Positions 26,411 to 33,878 are shown, counted from the first letter of the stretch. The stretch: DNA of 64,000 bases from Pseudoalteromonas aurantia 208 (GCF_014858725.1 NZ_AQGV01000014.1:124001-188000); one strand, 5' to 3'. A program made the numbers and translations. The notes: generated by a model from the sequence alone, not told the origin.

Positions 26411-27310
26411 TTATTGACCTTTTTCTTGTAGCTGCTTAAATAATCTCATCGCTAGGGCCCCCGCATCCTGCGGGCCTGCAATCATCACGATAACACCTTG
26501 CTGTTTACTTGGATCAAACACCACCATTGATGTAAATCCTGCCGTTTTTCCGCCATGAAAGTAACTGCTATTTAGTCCTTTATTAAAGCCATACACCATG
26601 GTGTTATTTAAATGCGTTAAGCTATTTTTCAGCATAGGGAACAATTCAGAATCACTCGGCTCAACCTGCCAATACGCGCTTATCCAATTCGCCATATCTT
26701 CAGGAGATGCTAATGCACCTCCGGCACCAACTAAGCTATCAAAATACCAGTTTGCTACGGGTTTCCCATCATAACCACGACCTGATAATTGCTGTTTTTT
26801 CAACTGACTTAAAGCCAAAGTTGCGTGTGGCATCTTCAATGTATTAAAAAGATAATTATCAACCATTTCTTGCTGTGTTTTATCCCATGCTTTTGCCATT
26901 AACCAGCCTAACAATCCATACCCAAAATTAGAATATTCAAAGTCTCCTTTTTTGCCGATAGGCAACGTCAGTGCCTGTTTAATATCTGTTGAATCAAAAT
27001 CCACGTAAGGATCATTGATGTTCGATGGCATCAAGTTTTTCGGCAATCTCGGTAAACCAGAGCGGTGTGTTAACAATTGCAATAACGTATAGCTGTGGTG
27101 TTCAAACCCCTGTCCTAGTAGATCTGCAATGGGCATCTCTAAAGACCAAACTTTATCAACGACTAAGCGACTTGCCAATAATGCAAATAAGGGTTTTGTC
27201 AGTGAACCAATCTCAAATAAACTATCCGAACTCACCTTATCGCCATGGAAAAAGAACGCTCGCTTATCTTGCTCCAAGATCACCACTGCGGCGGCTGAAT
27301 CATCAAACAC
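26411..27310 (-). CDS. Serine hydrolase (beta-lactamase/PBP-like); 3' part of a gene split by a frameshift
   Basis: This 299-aa frame has the three class C beta-lactamase/DD-peptidase motifs: SLTK (Ser36, Lys39), YSNFGYG (~125) and HGGKTAG (~250). The only start in this frame is a GTG at 27310 with no signal peptide. Coding character continues upstream of it without a start (reading SLAYGSKPAITLNNLDEQLA) and joins the end of the next gene at a run of nine A's. The family normally works in the periplasm, and the missing signal peptide is present on that upstream gene. I therefore read it as the catalytic half of a ~530-aa protein. The product alone may be non-functional. Confidence 0.8.
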   Translation of the reverse strand: MFDDSAAAVVILEQDKRAFFFHGDKVSSDSLFEIGSLTKPLFALLASRLVVDKVWSLEMPIADLLGQGFEHHSYTLLQLLTHRSGLPRLPKNLMPSNINDPYVDFDSTDIKQALTLPIGKKGDFEYSNFGYGLLGWLMAKAWDKTQQEMVDNYLFNTLKMPHATLALSQLKKQQLSGRGYDGKPVANWYFDSLVGAGGALASPEDMANWISAYWQVEPSDSELFPMLKNSLTHLNNTMVYGFNKGLNSSYFHGGKTAGFTSMVVFDPSKQQGVIVMIAGPQDAGALAMRLFKQLQEKGQ

Positions 27311-27366
27311 AATCGCGAGCTGCTCATCTAAATTATTCAGTGTAATGGCTGGTTTACTTCCATAGG

Positions 27367-28002
27367 CTAAAGACGTTTTTTTTTCAAAGTTAGTGGCATT
27401 TCAAACCCTTGTACAAACTTCCCTTGATAGCCTTCTTTACCAAGCTTTCCACTAAATTGGGCCCCTATCATTTTTGAGCTAAATGTCATTTTCTGGTTAT
27501 CAATCGTGAATTTATTCAGCGGAATGCCAAAGCTTTGCTGAGCTGGGCTATCTAAGGAACTATAAAAACCTTCTTTTGTTACAGCAACTTGTACTATAAC
27601 AGGAAGCGGTTTTCCGTTGATATCAAGCTCACCTTGATATGCCCCTTCATATTTGAGCTGCTTAAGATCTTGCTCTGATAATTTGTGTAATGTCAGTGGC
27701 ATTGTCTGGCCTTGTATAAAAGAGCCGACCAATGTATTACCTTCAATACGACCTTTAAATTCAGCTTGGAGATCGGTATCTTTGAAGGATATTACACTGT
27801 CCGACACAGTATACTCTGTAGGACTTTTACCGAACTTCCCTTGATTAGGGCTATCTAACGTCATTTTATTTTGTACTGGATCAACATTAAACCCGATGGT
27901 TAAAAACACGTGAGGTTGAATTTCTAATAACCCACGCCACTTATCAACCGCAACTGTTTGTGTACACATAAAAACACTGACTAAAACCATAAACCATTTC
28001 AT
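27367..28002 (-). CDS. Exported tandem beta-domain protein; 5' part of the split serine hydrolase
   Basis: The 211-aa product has a signal peptide (MKWFMVLVSVFMCTQTVA). Two similar domains of ~85 residues follow, each ending in a shared signature (VGSFIQGQTMPLTL and QGKFVQGFEMPLTL). To my knowledge such modules occur in front of exported alpha/beta or serine hydrolase domains. The frame ends in KKKRL at a nine-A tract; a shift by one base would continue directly into the serine hydrolase frame. Start ATG 28002 follows AAGGAG. Confidence 0.75.
   Translation of the reverse strand: MKWFMVLVSVFMCTQTVAVDKWRGLLEIQPHVFLTIGFNVDPVQNKMTLDSPNQGKFGKSPTEYTVSDSVISFKDTDLQAEFKGRIEGNTLVGSFIQGQTMPLTLHKLSEQDLKQLKYEGAYQGELDINGKPLPVIVQVAVTKEGFYSSLDSPAQQSFGIPLNKFTIDNQKMTFSSKMIGAQFSGKLGKEGYQGKFVQGFEMPLTLKKKRL
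27376..27384 (-). other. A9 slippery tract joining two frames
   Basis: Nine T's on the plus strand (nine A's in the mRNA) sit at the junction of the exported-domain frame and the serine hydrolase frame. A -1 shift, or one extra A, would fuse them into ~530 aa. The tract could be a mutation hot spot, a transcription slippage site, a ribosomal -1 frameshift site or a sequencing error. Confidence 0.65.
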
Positions 28003-28040
28003 TTATTTCTCCTTAAGCACATATAAATTAGTAAATATTT

Positions 28041-28233
28041 AACCTCAGGTTTGGATAAGGGTTTTGGAACAGAAAATGTTTTGTAAACAAACTTACGTAC
28101 AATCCAATGATGATATTTTGTTCAATATCAAGGCGCTTTTATGCAGTAATAGCGGGCTATTACAAATGCAAGCAACGCCGAGAGTGAGAAAAATAGCTTT
28201 ATTGGGCAAATTCGCTTATCCAGAGCTGAGGTT
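28041..28233 (+). repeat. MITE-like repeat, full copy B
   Basis: This 193-bp element has terminal inverted repeats AACCTCAGGTTTGGATAAG and CTTATCCAGAGCTGAGGTT (16 of 19 positions pair). It is flanked by a direct repeat ATTT (28037-28040 and 28234-28237), consistent with a 4-bp target duplication. Inside is the palindrome GTAATAGCGGGCTATTAC. It encodes no transposase. Four sister copies lie at 20059 (truncated), 29615, 58073 and 61342, all in this orientation. Confidence 0.93.
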
Positions 28234-28380
28234 ATTTAAGTTCAATTAATGATTTTATTAACCAAAACGATCTCCAGTTTACCTAACCTTAATCAAGATG
28301 GGCGGACTATTTGTTTCAATGGTGGAAAAACGATGTTAACGACATCAATACGTGGCTAAAGGCCTCAGCCATCAAGTTAA
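28234..28380. other. Unassigned leader segment before the small-RNA array
   Basis: This 147-bp stretch lies between MITE copy B and the first Fur-like box. It has a short hairpin (TGGCT and AGCCA, about 28353-28371) and no coding or promoter signal I can support. It is not related to the repeat units that follow. Confidence 0.4.
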
Positions 28381-28440
28381 TGAGAATTATTTTCAAATAG
28401 GAGTTGACAGAGGTTAAGATCTAATTGATAATCAATCTCA
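28381..28440 (+). promoter_or_regulatory. Fur-like boxes and sigma70 promoter of small-RNA unit 1
   Basis: TTGACA (28404-28409), a 17-bp spacer and GATAAT (28427-28432) form a near-consensus promoter. An upstream element TGAGAATTATTTTCA (28381-28395) matches the Fur 7-1-7 consensus TGATAAT-N-ATTATCA at 12 of 14 positions. A second, weaker one, TGATAATCAATCTCA (28426-28440), overlaps the -10 box, the classic place for repression by Fe-Fur. Confidence 0.8.
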
Positions 28441-28655
28441 ACAAGGTAAGTTTGACGGTTTGCTTTGTAATTTTACTCTGATTGTTTCTCGACCCAGAAA
28501 CACGTGCTGCGCACGTTAACAGCACAGGTTGATATAGATTTAATAACGCCCCTTATTAACTCATATATTAACTTACTCACTATTTTACTTGCTACATTGC
28601 TCATATCTGTGACGGTAGATATGAACGCTAGAAAAGCCCTAATCGGGCTTTTTTT
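28440..28655 (+). ncRNA. Putative Fur-regulated RyhB-like small RNA, unit 1
   Basis: The predicted transcript is about 215 nt, starting ~8 nt after the -10 box. In order it has a 5' stem, a GTTTC/GAAAC hairpin with GACCC in the loop, the hairpin ACGTGC-TGC-GCACGT (28502-28516), and a long imperfect hairpin (28528-28572) with apical loop CGCCCC. The 30-nt block shared by all four units follows (28579-28608, contains ACATTGCTCA), then a TCATATCT/AGATATGA stem and an intrinsic terminator (28632-28655, AGCCC/GGGCT plus T7). No open reading frame with a ribosome site is present. By promoter logic it should be made in iron starvation and could pair with mRNAs through the shared block (inference from RyhB). 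Confidence 0.78.
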
Positions 28656-28692
28656 ATGTCTATAGTTTACCGATAGACGTACATTAAATAAA

Positions 28693-28752
28693 TGATAATT
28701 ATTTGTATTTATGTGTTGACAGGGTTAGATATCTAATTGATAATCAATCTCA
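28693..28752 (+). promoter_or_regulatory. Fur-like boxes and sigma70 promoter of small-RNA unit 2
   Basis: TTGACA (28716-28721), 17 bp, GATAAT (28739-28744). Upstream Fur-like element TGATAATTATTTGTA (28693-28707); second element over the -10 at 28738-28752. The spacing is identical to unit 1. Confidence 0.8.
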
Positions 28753-28966
28753 ACAAGGCAAGTTTGACGGTTTGCTTTGTTATTTACTCTAGACTGTTTC
28801 ACGACCCTGAAACACGTGGTGCACACGTAAATTGCTCTGGTTAATGGTAAACTAGATAACGCCCCTTATTAAGTTTACTGATAACCAACTCACTATTTTA
28901 CTTGCTACATTGCTCATATCTATGACGGTAGATATGAAACGGAAAAGCCCTTGCAGGGCTTTTTTT
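28752..28966 (+). ncRNA. Putative Fur-regulated RyhB-like small RNA, unit 2
   Basis: The transcript is about 215 nt, with the same architecture as unit 1. The 5' stem pairs ACAAGGCA with TGCTTTGT. The long hairpin (28839-28886) keeps the CGCCCC loop (28860-28865) but uses different arms: GTAAAC with GTTTAC and GGTTA with TAACC. The invariant 30-nt block is at 28892-28921. The terminator AAAAGCCCT-TGC-AGGGCTTTT plus T's is at 28943-28966. Changing arm sequences with kept pairing supports a structured RNA. Confidence 0.78.
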
Positions 28967-29004
28967 ATGTCTGAAATTTACGTCACTCTCTCCATTTGAT
29001 TAAA

Positions 29005-29064
29005 TGATAATTATTTGCATTTAATTATTGACAGCAAGCTTAATCTAACTGATAATCAATCTCA
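29005..29064 (+). promoter_or_regulatory. Fur-like boxes and sigma70 promoter of small-RNA unit 3
   Basis: TTGACA (29028-29033), 17 bp, GATAAT (29051-29056). Fur-like element TGATAATTATTTGCA (29005-29019), and a second one over the -10 at 29050-29064. Confidence 0.8.
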
Positions 29065-29260
29065 ACAAGAGTGATGCATACTTAGTCTTGTTACTTGTTT
29101 CTGACCCGAAACACGTGCTGCACACGTTAATTGCTCGGTCAGGTGAACCAGACAACGCCCCTTGTTATGTTCACCTTACCAATCCACTATTTTACTTGCT
29201 ACATTGCTCATATCTGTGACGGTAGATATGAAACGGAAAAGCCCTTGCAGGGCTTTTTTT
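29064..29260 (+). ncRNA. Putative Fur-regulated RyhB-like small RNA, unit 3
   Basis: The transcript is about 197 nt, the shortest unit. The 5' stem AACAAGA/TCTTGTT begins at the predicted start base. The ACGTG-CTGCA-CACGT hairpin follows, then the long hairpin (29137-29180) with arms GGTGAAC/GTTCACC and loop CGCCCC (29156-29161). The invariant block is at 29186-29215 and the terminator at 29237-29260. Its terminator and the promoter spacer of the next unit are nearly identical to those flanking unit 2, which suggests recent tandem duplication. Confidence 0.78.
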
Positions 29261-29298
29261 ATGTCTGAAATTTACGTCACTCTCTCCATTTGATTAAA

Positions 29299-29358
29299 TG
29301 ATAATTATTTGCATTTAATCATTGACAGCAAGCTTAATCTAACTGATAATCAATCTCA
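29299..29358 (+). promoter_or_regulatory. Fur-like boxes and sigma70 promoter of small-RNA unit 4
   Basis: TTGACA (29322-29327), 17 bp, GATAAT (29345-29350). Fur-like element TGATAATTATTTGCA (29299-29313), and a second over the -10 at 29344-29358. Confidence 0.8.
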
Positions 29359-29578
29359 ACAAGAAGGGTCGACATAGCCCAAACTTGTTGCAGTATTCAA
29401 TTTGTTTCTCGACCACGAAACACGTATGGCTTACGTTAACAGCCACGACTGAAATGCGTTACCTACAACGCCCCTTGAAAGTAACGCGCTTCAGTCACTC
29501 TACTATTTTACTTGCTACATTGCTCATATCTTGACGGTAGATATGAAAAACAAAAAAAGCCCTTTCAGGGCTTTTTTT
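29358..29578 (+). ncRNA. Putative Fur-regulated RyhB-like small RNA, unit 4
   Basis: The transcript is about 221 nt, the most diverged unit. The 5' stem is CAACAAG/CTTGTTG. The small hairpin is ACGTA-TGGCT-TACGT (29422-29436), a compensated change from the G-C pair of the other units. The long hairpin (29447-29496) pairs GACTGAA with TTCAGTC and GCGTTAC with GTAACGC around CGCCCC (29469-29474). The invariant block is at 29502-29531 and the terminator at 29552-29578. It is the clearest evidence that structure, not sequence, is under selection in the 5' half. Confidence 0.78.
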
Positions 29579-29614
29579 ATGTCTGTTTAAAACTCGACTT
29601 TCAACAACCTACAT

Positions 29615-29808
29615 AACCTCAGGTTTGGATAAGGGTTTTGGAGTAGAAAATGTTTTGAAAACAAACTTACGTACAATCCAATGATGATATTTTGTTCAAT
29701 ATCAAGGCGCTTTTATGCAGTAATAGCGGGCTATTACTGCATAAAAGCAACGCCGATAGTGAGGAAAATAGCTTTATTGGGCAAATTCGCTTATCCAGAG
29801 CTGAGGTT
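29615..29808 (+). repeat. MITE-like repeat, full copy C with a perfect internal palindrome
   Basis: This 194-bp copy has the same ends and orientation as copy B. The flanking 4-mers are ACAT and ACGT, an imperfect target duplication. Unlike the other copies, its inner palindrome is perfect over 19 bp: GCTTTTATGCAGTAATAGC faces its exact complement across GG. It ends 5 bp from the stop codon of the rbgA-like gene, so the strong hairpin may act in termination of that minus-strand gene. Confidence 0.93.
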
Positions 29809-29813
29809 ACGTA

Positions 29814-30758
29814 TTAACGCCTATTTTTTCTGGCTCGTGCCCGTCGCTGTTTCTTTTCCTCTTCTTTTGCCGCTTTTTTCGCCTCGGCTTGCGCTCTCAC
29901 TTGGGCCACAACCACTTCTTCACGCTCACGCATTTCTGGCGTTTCCATGGTTATACGACCAATCACCGCATCACGTAATTCATTAATTAAGATTTCTGAC
30001 ATCTTATGGGTATCGACCTGATTACCACCGCGTATACAACCACGCTTTTTACCCGCCATTTCAATGAACTCCCAATCTTGTTCAGGCAACTCATCTATTT
30101 TATAGCGTGACTGAAGTAATCTAGGGTACGCCAATAACAAATACTCTGCGGTATAGCTCGCAACTTCTTCATAGTCTATTGCAGTATCTCTAATAGCACC
30201 TGTTGCCGCCAATCGGTATCCTGAGTTTTCATTCTCTACTTTTGGCCAAAGCATGCCTGGTGTGTCATACAGCATAATACCATCGTCAAGTTTAATACGT
30301 TGCTGCGCTTTAGTCACCGCTGGCTCATTGCCCGTTTTAGCAACAATTCGCCCTGCTAGCGTATTTATTAATGTGGATTTACCCACATTTGGGATCCCCA
30401 TGATCATGGCTTTAAGCTGTTTATCAATACCCACTTTATGCGGCGCTAACTTTTTACATAACTCATTTATTTTATACACTTCTGCCGCTTTATCGTGACC
30501 AAATGCCACAGCTTTCACACCACTTTCTTGCTCTAGATATTGCATCCACTGCTCAGTCATCACCGGATCTGCCAAGTCCGCCTTATTGAGTATTTTCACC
30601 ACAGGTTTACCTTCACGTAGTGCAGACACCATTGGGTTTTCACTACTATAGGGAATACGCGCGTCAAGCACCTCAATAATGACATCCATTTGCGGCATAA
30701 TTTCTTTGATCTCATTGCGCGCTTTGTTCATGTGTCCTGGGAACCACTGGATTGCCAT
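29814..30758 (-). CDS. ylqF: Ribosome biogenesis GTPase, RbgA/YlqF type
   Basis: The 314-aa protein is a circularly permuted GTPase: G4 comes first (NKAD, 58-61), then G1 (GIPNVGKSTLIN, ~118-130) and G3 (DTPG). The start MAIQWFPGHMNKAR is typical of YlqF/RbgA, which acts in late assembly of the large ribosomal subunit. The tail is rich in basic residues (KKQRRARARKNRR), suited to RNA binding. The left border of the accessory island begins beyond its start. Confidence 0.93.
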   Translation of the reverse strand: MAIQWFPGHMNKARNEIKEIMPQMDVIIEVLDARIPYSSENPMVSALREGKPVVKILNKADLADPVMTEQWMQYLEQESGVKAVAFGHDKAAEVYKINELCKKLAPHKVGIDKQLKAMIMGIPNVGKSTLINTLAGRIVAKTGNEPAVTKAQQRIKLDDGIMLYDTPGMLWPKVENENSGYRLAATGAIRDTAIDYEEVASYTAEYLLLAYPRLLQSRYKIDELPEQDWEFIEMAGKKRGCIRGGNQVDTHKMSEILINELRDAVIGRITMETPEMREREEVVVAQVRAQAEAKKAAKEEEKKQRRARARKNRR

Positions 30759-30856
30759 ATAGTATTCTCCTGTGTGAAATAGTGATTAGCTCACCATTTT
30801 ACCTAGATAAGCGCACAATTGCTTTAATTTTGTGTGTTCCAAATCACTATATTTTG

Positions 30857-32128
30857 TTATCGTTTATTCAACACACTCATTAACTCAACGATTTTGCTTT
30901 CTACAAATATAGTAATTAGATTAATTGGATCTAAGTAGTGGCAGGTGATTGCAGGATATTCATTAAGCAAGTTTTCTTTTTGAATGGTTGCTCGATTCGG
31001 TTCGGCCATATGGGCTGAGTCAATTGGCCCACCCATACCTGGAAAAATAAACATATTAGAGACATTGTTCTCAGGGTATATTGACTTCACTGCTTTTGCG
31101 TAAAAGAACTGCTTAACTAAATCTGGCCAACCTGGTACAGTTTCTAAACTTTTAGCGGAGTAATATTTAGCATCAATGACTGTAAAATCTTTTGTTTCGG
31201 GGTCTCTAAGGACTATATCGGTTCGTTGCCCTTTCCTACTCGCTAACTTCAACTCTCCATTTATTTGATATACAGGCTTAGCTAGCTTCTTGTTTACAGG
31301 AAATACGTTTTTAAGCGCTTTTAACAGCATATGCTCCCACATGCCCTCAAATCTTTTTACACCAATAGAAAAGTCACTTTTCTGAGATATACTTTCTAAT
31401 TTAAGGTAACTAATTAACTGTTTAATAAGATAGATATCACGATCAGAGTATGCTCTTGTTAACTCATTGTTTAGGTGATAAAGCTTCGCATCATTATTCA
31501 TTGATGAAACAGGAACATCGATGAGCTGTTTAGTTACAACTCCATCATCATCGTTAATTAACCAGCCTACTTTTTGATCCAAATTACGTAAAACCTCTGC
31601 ATGAATTTTCGCAGTTTCACAGTTGGAATATACTCGTTTGATAGAGCCAGCTAACTCTAAATAAACAGAACTCTCACCAGACATATACGGTATAGATTGC
31701 TTAATAGTACGGTTCCAATCTACTTTCCCAGAGTTTACCTTCCTTTGAGATATTCGACGTGTAAAAAGACCATTGTTGAAGTAGTCTTCAAATAAGGAAA
31801 ATATTAAACCCAGGTACTCTTGCCCATGAATGCCTTCATCAACTAATTCATCAGCACTTATAGCATTGTCTTTACCATCTAAATAACGTCTAAGTGCTTT
31901 CAGTAAAGTTGCACATACTTTCTTTGTGCTTGACTCATCGACTTTTACATAGTTACTATTTCGGGGAAGAAATACAGCGATTTGATCGTCAAAGTTAATT
32001 AAGCCGCAAAACATAACTTTTTGTTCACTACCGTAAAGTAACCCCTGCTTATTCAAGTTTTGAACTAGCTTATTGGGCATTGTTTTAACAATGCTTTGCC
32101 TATCTTCAAATAGATGTAATTTACGCAT
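30857..32128 (-). CDS. McrC-like restriction endonuclease subunit
   Basis: The 423-aa protein resembles McrC/LlaJI.R2-type components. The C-terminal third carries a PD-(D/E)xK nuclease pattern: RTDIVL (~306) followed by VIDAKYYS (~322). McrC-like subunits bind the McrB-like motor and cut DNA. It starts 12 bp after the McrB-like stop, so both are one operon. The region is visibly more AT-rich than the flanking genes and uses rarer codons, consistent with acquisition by transfer. Target sequence is unknown. Confidence 0.83.
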   Translation of the reverse strand: MRKLHLFEDRQSIVKTMPNKLVQNLNKQGLLYGSEQKVMFCGLINFDDQIAVFLPRNSNYVKVDESSTKKVCATLLKALRRYLDGKDNAISADELVDEGIHGQEYLGLIFSLFEDYFNNGLFTRRISQRKVNSGKVDWNRTIKQSIPYMSGESSVYLELAGSIKRVYSNCETAKIHAEVLRNLDQKVGWLINDDDGVVTKQLIDVPVSSMNNDAKLYHLNNELTRAYSDRDIYLIKQLISYLKLESISQKSDFSIGVKRFEGMWEHMLLKALKNVFPVNKKLAKPVYQINGELKLASRKGQRTDIVLRDPETKDFTVIDAKYYSAKSLETVPGWPDLVKQFFYAKAVKSIYPENNVSNMFIFPGMGGPIDSAHMAEPNRATIQKENLLNEYPAITCHYLDPINLITIFVESKIVELMSVLNKR

Positions 32129-32140
32129 TTTTAATTACAT

Positions 32141-33805
32141 CTATTCTGGTTGTTCATCTGCGACAACTTTTTGGACTTTTTGCGCTTCGTTTAATGCCTC
32201 TAATAACTTAGCCTCAAAAATGTCAGAGAAAATAGCCTTACCTTCTCCAAATTGATGTGACAACTGACCGAAAGTACCTACTTCTGATGTATTAAAAATC
32301 ACATCACGCTTTCCATGACGAAGTACATCATCCCAGAGGTAGACTAATATTTTACCTTTTAGAGTATTATTAGCTTCTTCAATAGTAGTCAGCTCTTCAT
32401 CGGAAACAAAGCGATGGCCTAATAGACGATCTTCAGGTACTTGCAAAGAAGACAAAGTATCATTAACAACTTCAGCAAATACTTTCCAAGGCACTTCAAA
32501 CTTTGTACCATCAGCAAACGTGAGTTGAAAATTACTATTACATGCTCGTGTAAAGTCTATTGGTAAGTATTCAAATAACCAACGCCTCTTAAAGGCGGTG
32601 TCCATTGGCATGACTGATTGGTCACTGCTATTCATAGTAGCAAGAATTGACAGGTTGGAAGGTAAGTAAAGCCTATTAAATTTAGCTGGTTCTTTTAAGT
32701 TTTCTTTAATGTAGAACAACATATCAGGATCAGAAACTTCTATCTTATACTGACTTTCACCCTGCATATTTCGATCTAGTAGCTGAAATACCTCACCAAA
32801 AACAGCTGCTGCGGGTGCTCTATTAAGCTCTTCTATTACGAGGTAAACATGTCTATCCGGTTTATTTATGGCATCTATCAATGCCTTTGTAAATGGTCCA
32901 GGCCTAAACTCATATGAAATCTGCTTTTTTTCTTCAGCATTTATCATTACTGGTTTCAAAGCTCCCACAAAATCACCATATTGAGTATCGGGGTGAAATA
33001 CTGTCGTATAACGACAATGGGGCTTTGTTATTTCCTCAATTCTGTGACTCTTACCTGTACCTGGAGCTCCATAATAGATTTTATTTCGTGCAAAAATAAT
33101 ACCATCAGTGTTATTTTTTGAACTAGTACAAGTACTTACTTGAACTTCATCTATAAAACTAATGCTTTCAATCAATACCCTTATATTTCTGTTATCCGCT
33201 AAAAGTTCGATAAACTGTTCGAGTTTTCCTGAAGTATCTTGAACTAACAAGCTAAGTTTGGTCACGCAAGAGGAGATAACCCCTGAACTCCCCCTATTTA
33301 ATTTTCTTCCCTCAAGTACTTGAACTCCTTTTTTCATTGTAGTGTCCAACCAACCATCACCGCGAAGAAAATTATAAAACTTACTTTTATCCACTTCAGT
33401 TAAGTTGTTAGATAGAAAATCATCAAGATTCTGTTTATCTATATGTGACAGTAGCGATTCATAGTTTTTTGCAGGTAGCTTTCGAAGTATTTCATCATTT
33501 AGAACTGTTTCTATCTTTATTTTACTTATGAGCTCAAAGTAATCCAACAGAGCTTCAATAAAAGGAATACAAGGCTTTAATCTGACAAACCAACTAAAAG
33601 GCAAGTAGGCAGTTTGCGATGATGAGTTAATTACTTTAATTGTATCCGAAATCAATATTATTGAATTATATTTATTTTTAAACTTATCTTTGAATTCGTT
33701 AAAGATGATATTCCTTTCTGCAGCAGAAAAAGCAACCTCTTTATTTACAATTTCATTCACTTGGTTTATGGCGCTCGCTTTAAGAGCTGCAAGATCTTTT
33801 AACAT
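32141..33805 (-). CDS. McrB-like AAA+ NTPase of a restriction system
   Basis: The 554-aa protein is the motor subunit. The N-terminal ~235 residues lack a recognised domain and are probably the DNA-recognition part. The AAA+ module has Walker A GAPGTGKS (~247), Walker B VYLVIEELNRAP (~320), the sensor TMNSSDQSVMPMD (~390) and the arginine region FKRRW (~407). McrB relatives use GTP or ATP for translocation. The start has GGGA upstream. It is divergent from the methyltransferase gene with a 73-bp gap. Confidence 0.85.
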   Translation of the reverse strand: MLKDLAALKASAINQVNEIVNKEVAFSAAERNIIFNEFKDKFKNKYNSIILISDTIKVINSSSQTAYLPFSWFVRLKPCIPFIEALLDYFELISKIKIETVLNDEILRKLPAKNYESLLSHIDKQNLDDFLSNNLTEVDKSKFYNFLRGDGWLDTTMKKGVQVLEGRKLNRGSSGVISSCVTKLSLLVQDTSGKLEQFIELLADNRNIRVLIESISFIDEVQVSTCTSSKNNTDGIIFARNKIYYGAPGTGKSHRIEEITKPHCRYTTVFHPDTQYGDFVGALKPVMINAEEKKQISYEFRPGPFTKALIDAINKPDRHVYLVIEELNRAPAAAVFGEVFQLLDRNMQGESQYKIEVSDPDMLFYIKENLKEPAKFNRLYLPSNLSILATMNSSDQSVMPMDTAFKRRWLFEYLPIDFTRACNSNFQLTFADGTKFEVPWKVFAEVVNDTLSSLQVPEDRLLGHRFVSDEELTTIEEANNTLKGKILVYLWDDVLRHGKRDVIFNTSEVGTFGQLSHQFGEGKAIFSDIFEAKLLEALNEAQKVQKVVADEQPE

Positions 33806-33878
33806 TGTTTCCCTTGCCTGATCATTTATACAGTGCTATATTCCACCGGGACTAAAACCGGACAAGTTTAATAGCATC
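33806..33878. promoter_or_regulatory. Shared divergent promoter region of the restriction-modification genes, with paired CCGG
   Basis: The 73-bp gap must hold the promoters of both the restriction operon and the methyltransferase. It contains ACCGG twice (around 33845 and 33856), giving CCGG on both strands at 11-bp spacing, and no strong ribosome site before the methyltransferase ATG. This is a plausible operator for the HTH part of the methyltransferase (inference). Confidence 0.45.

Noticed and set aside
28064..28249. Small protein gene inside MITE copy B
   Set aside because: The frame is part of the repeat, shared by other copies only because of DNA identity, and has no ribosome-binding site.
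28381..29578. CRISPR array or Qrr quorum-sensing RNA cluster
   Set aside because: Units are ~300 bp with promoters and terminators, not short repeats with spacers. Qrr genes use sigma54 promoters (TGGCAC-N5-TTGCA); here clear sigma70 boxes are present.
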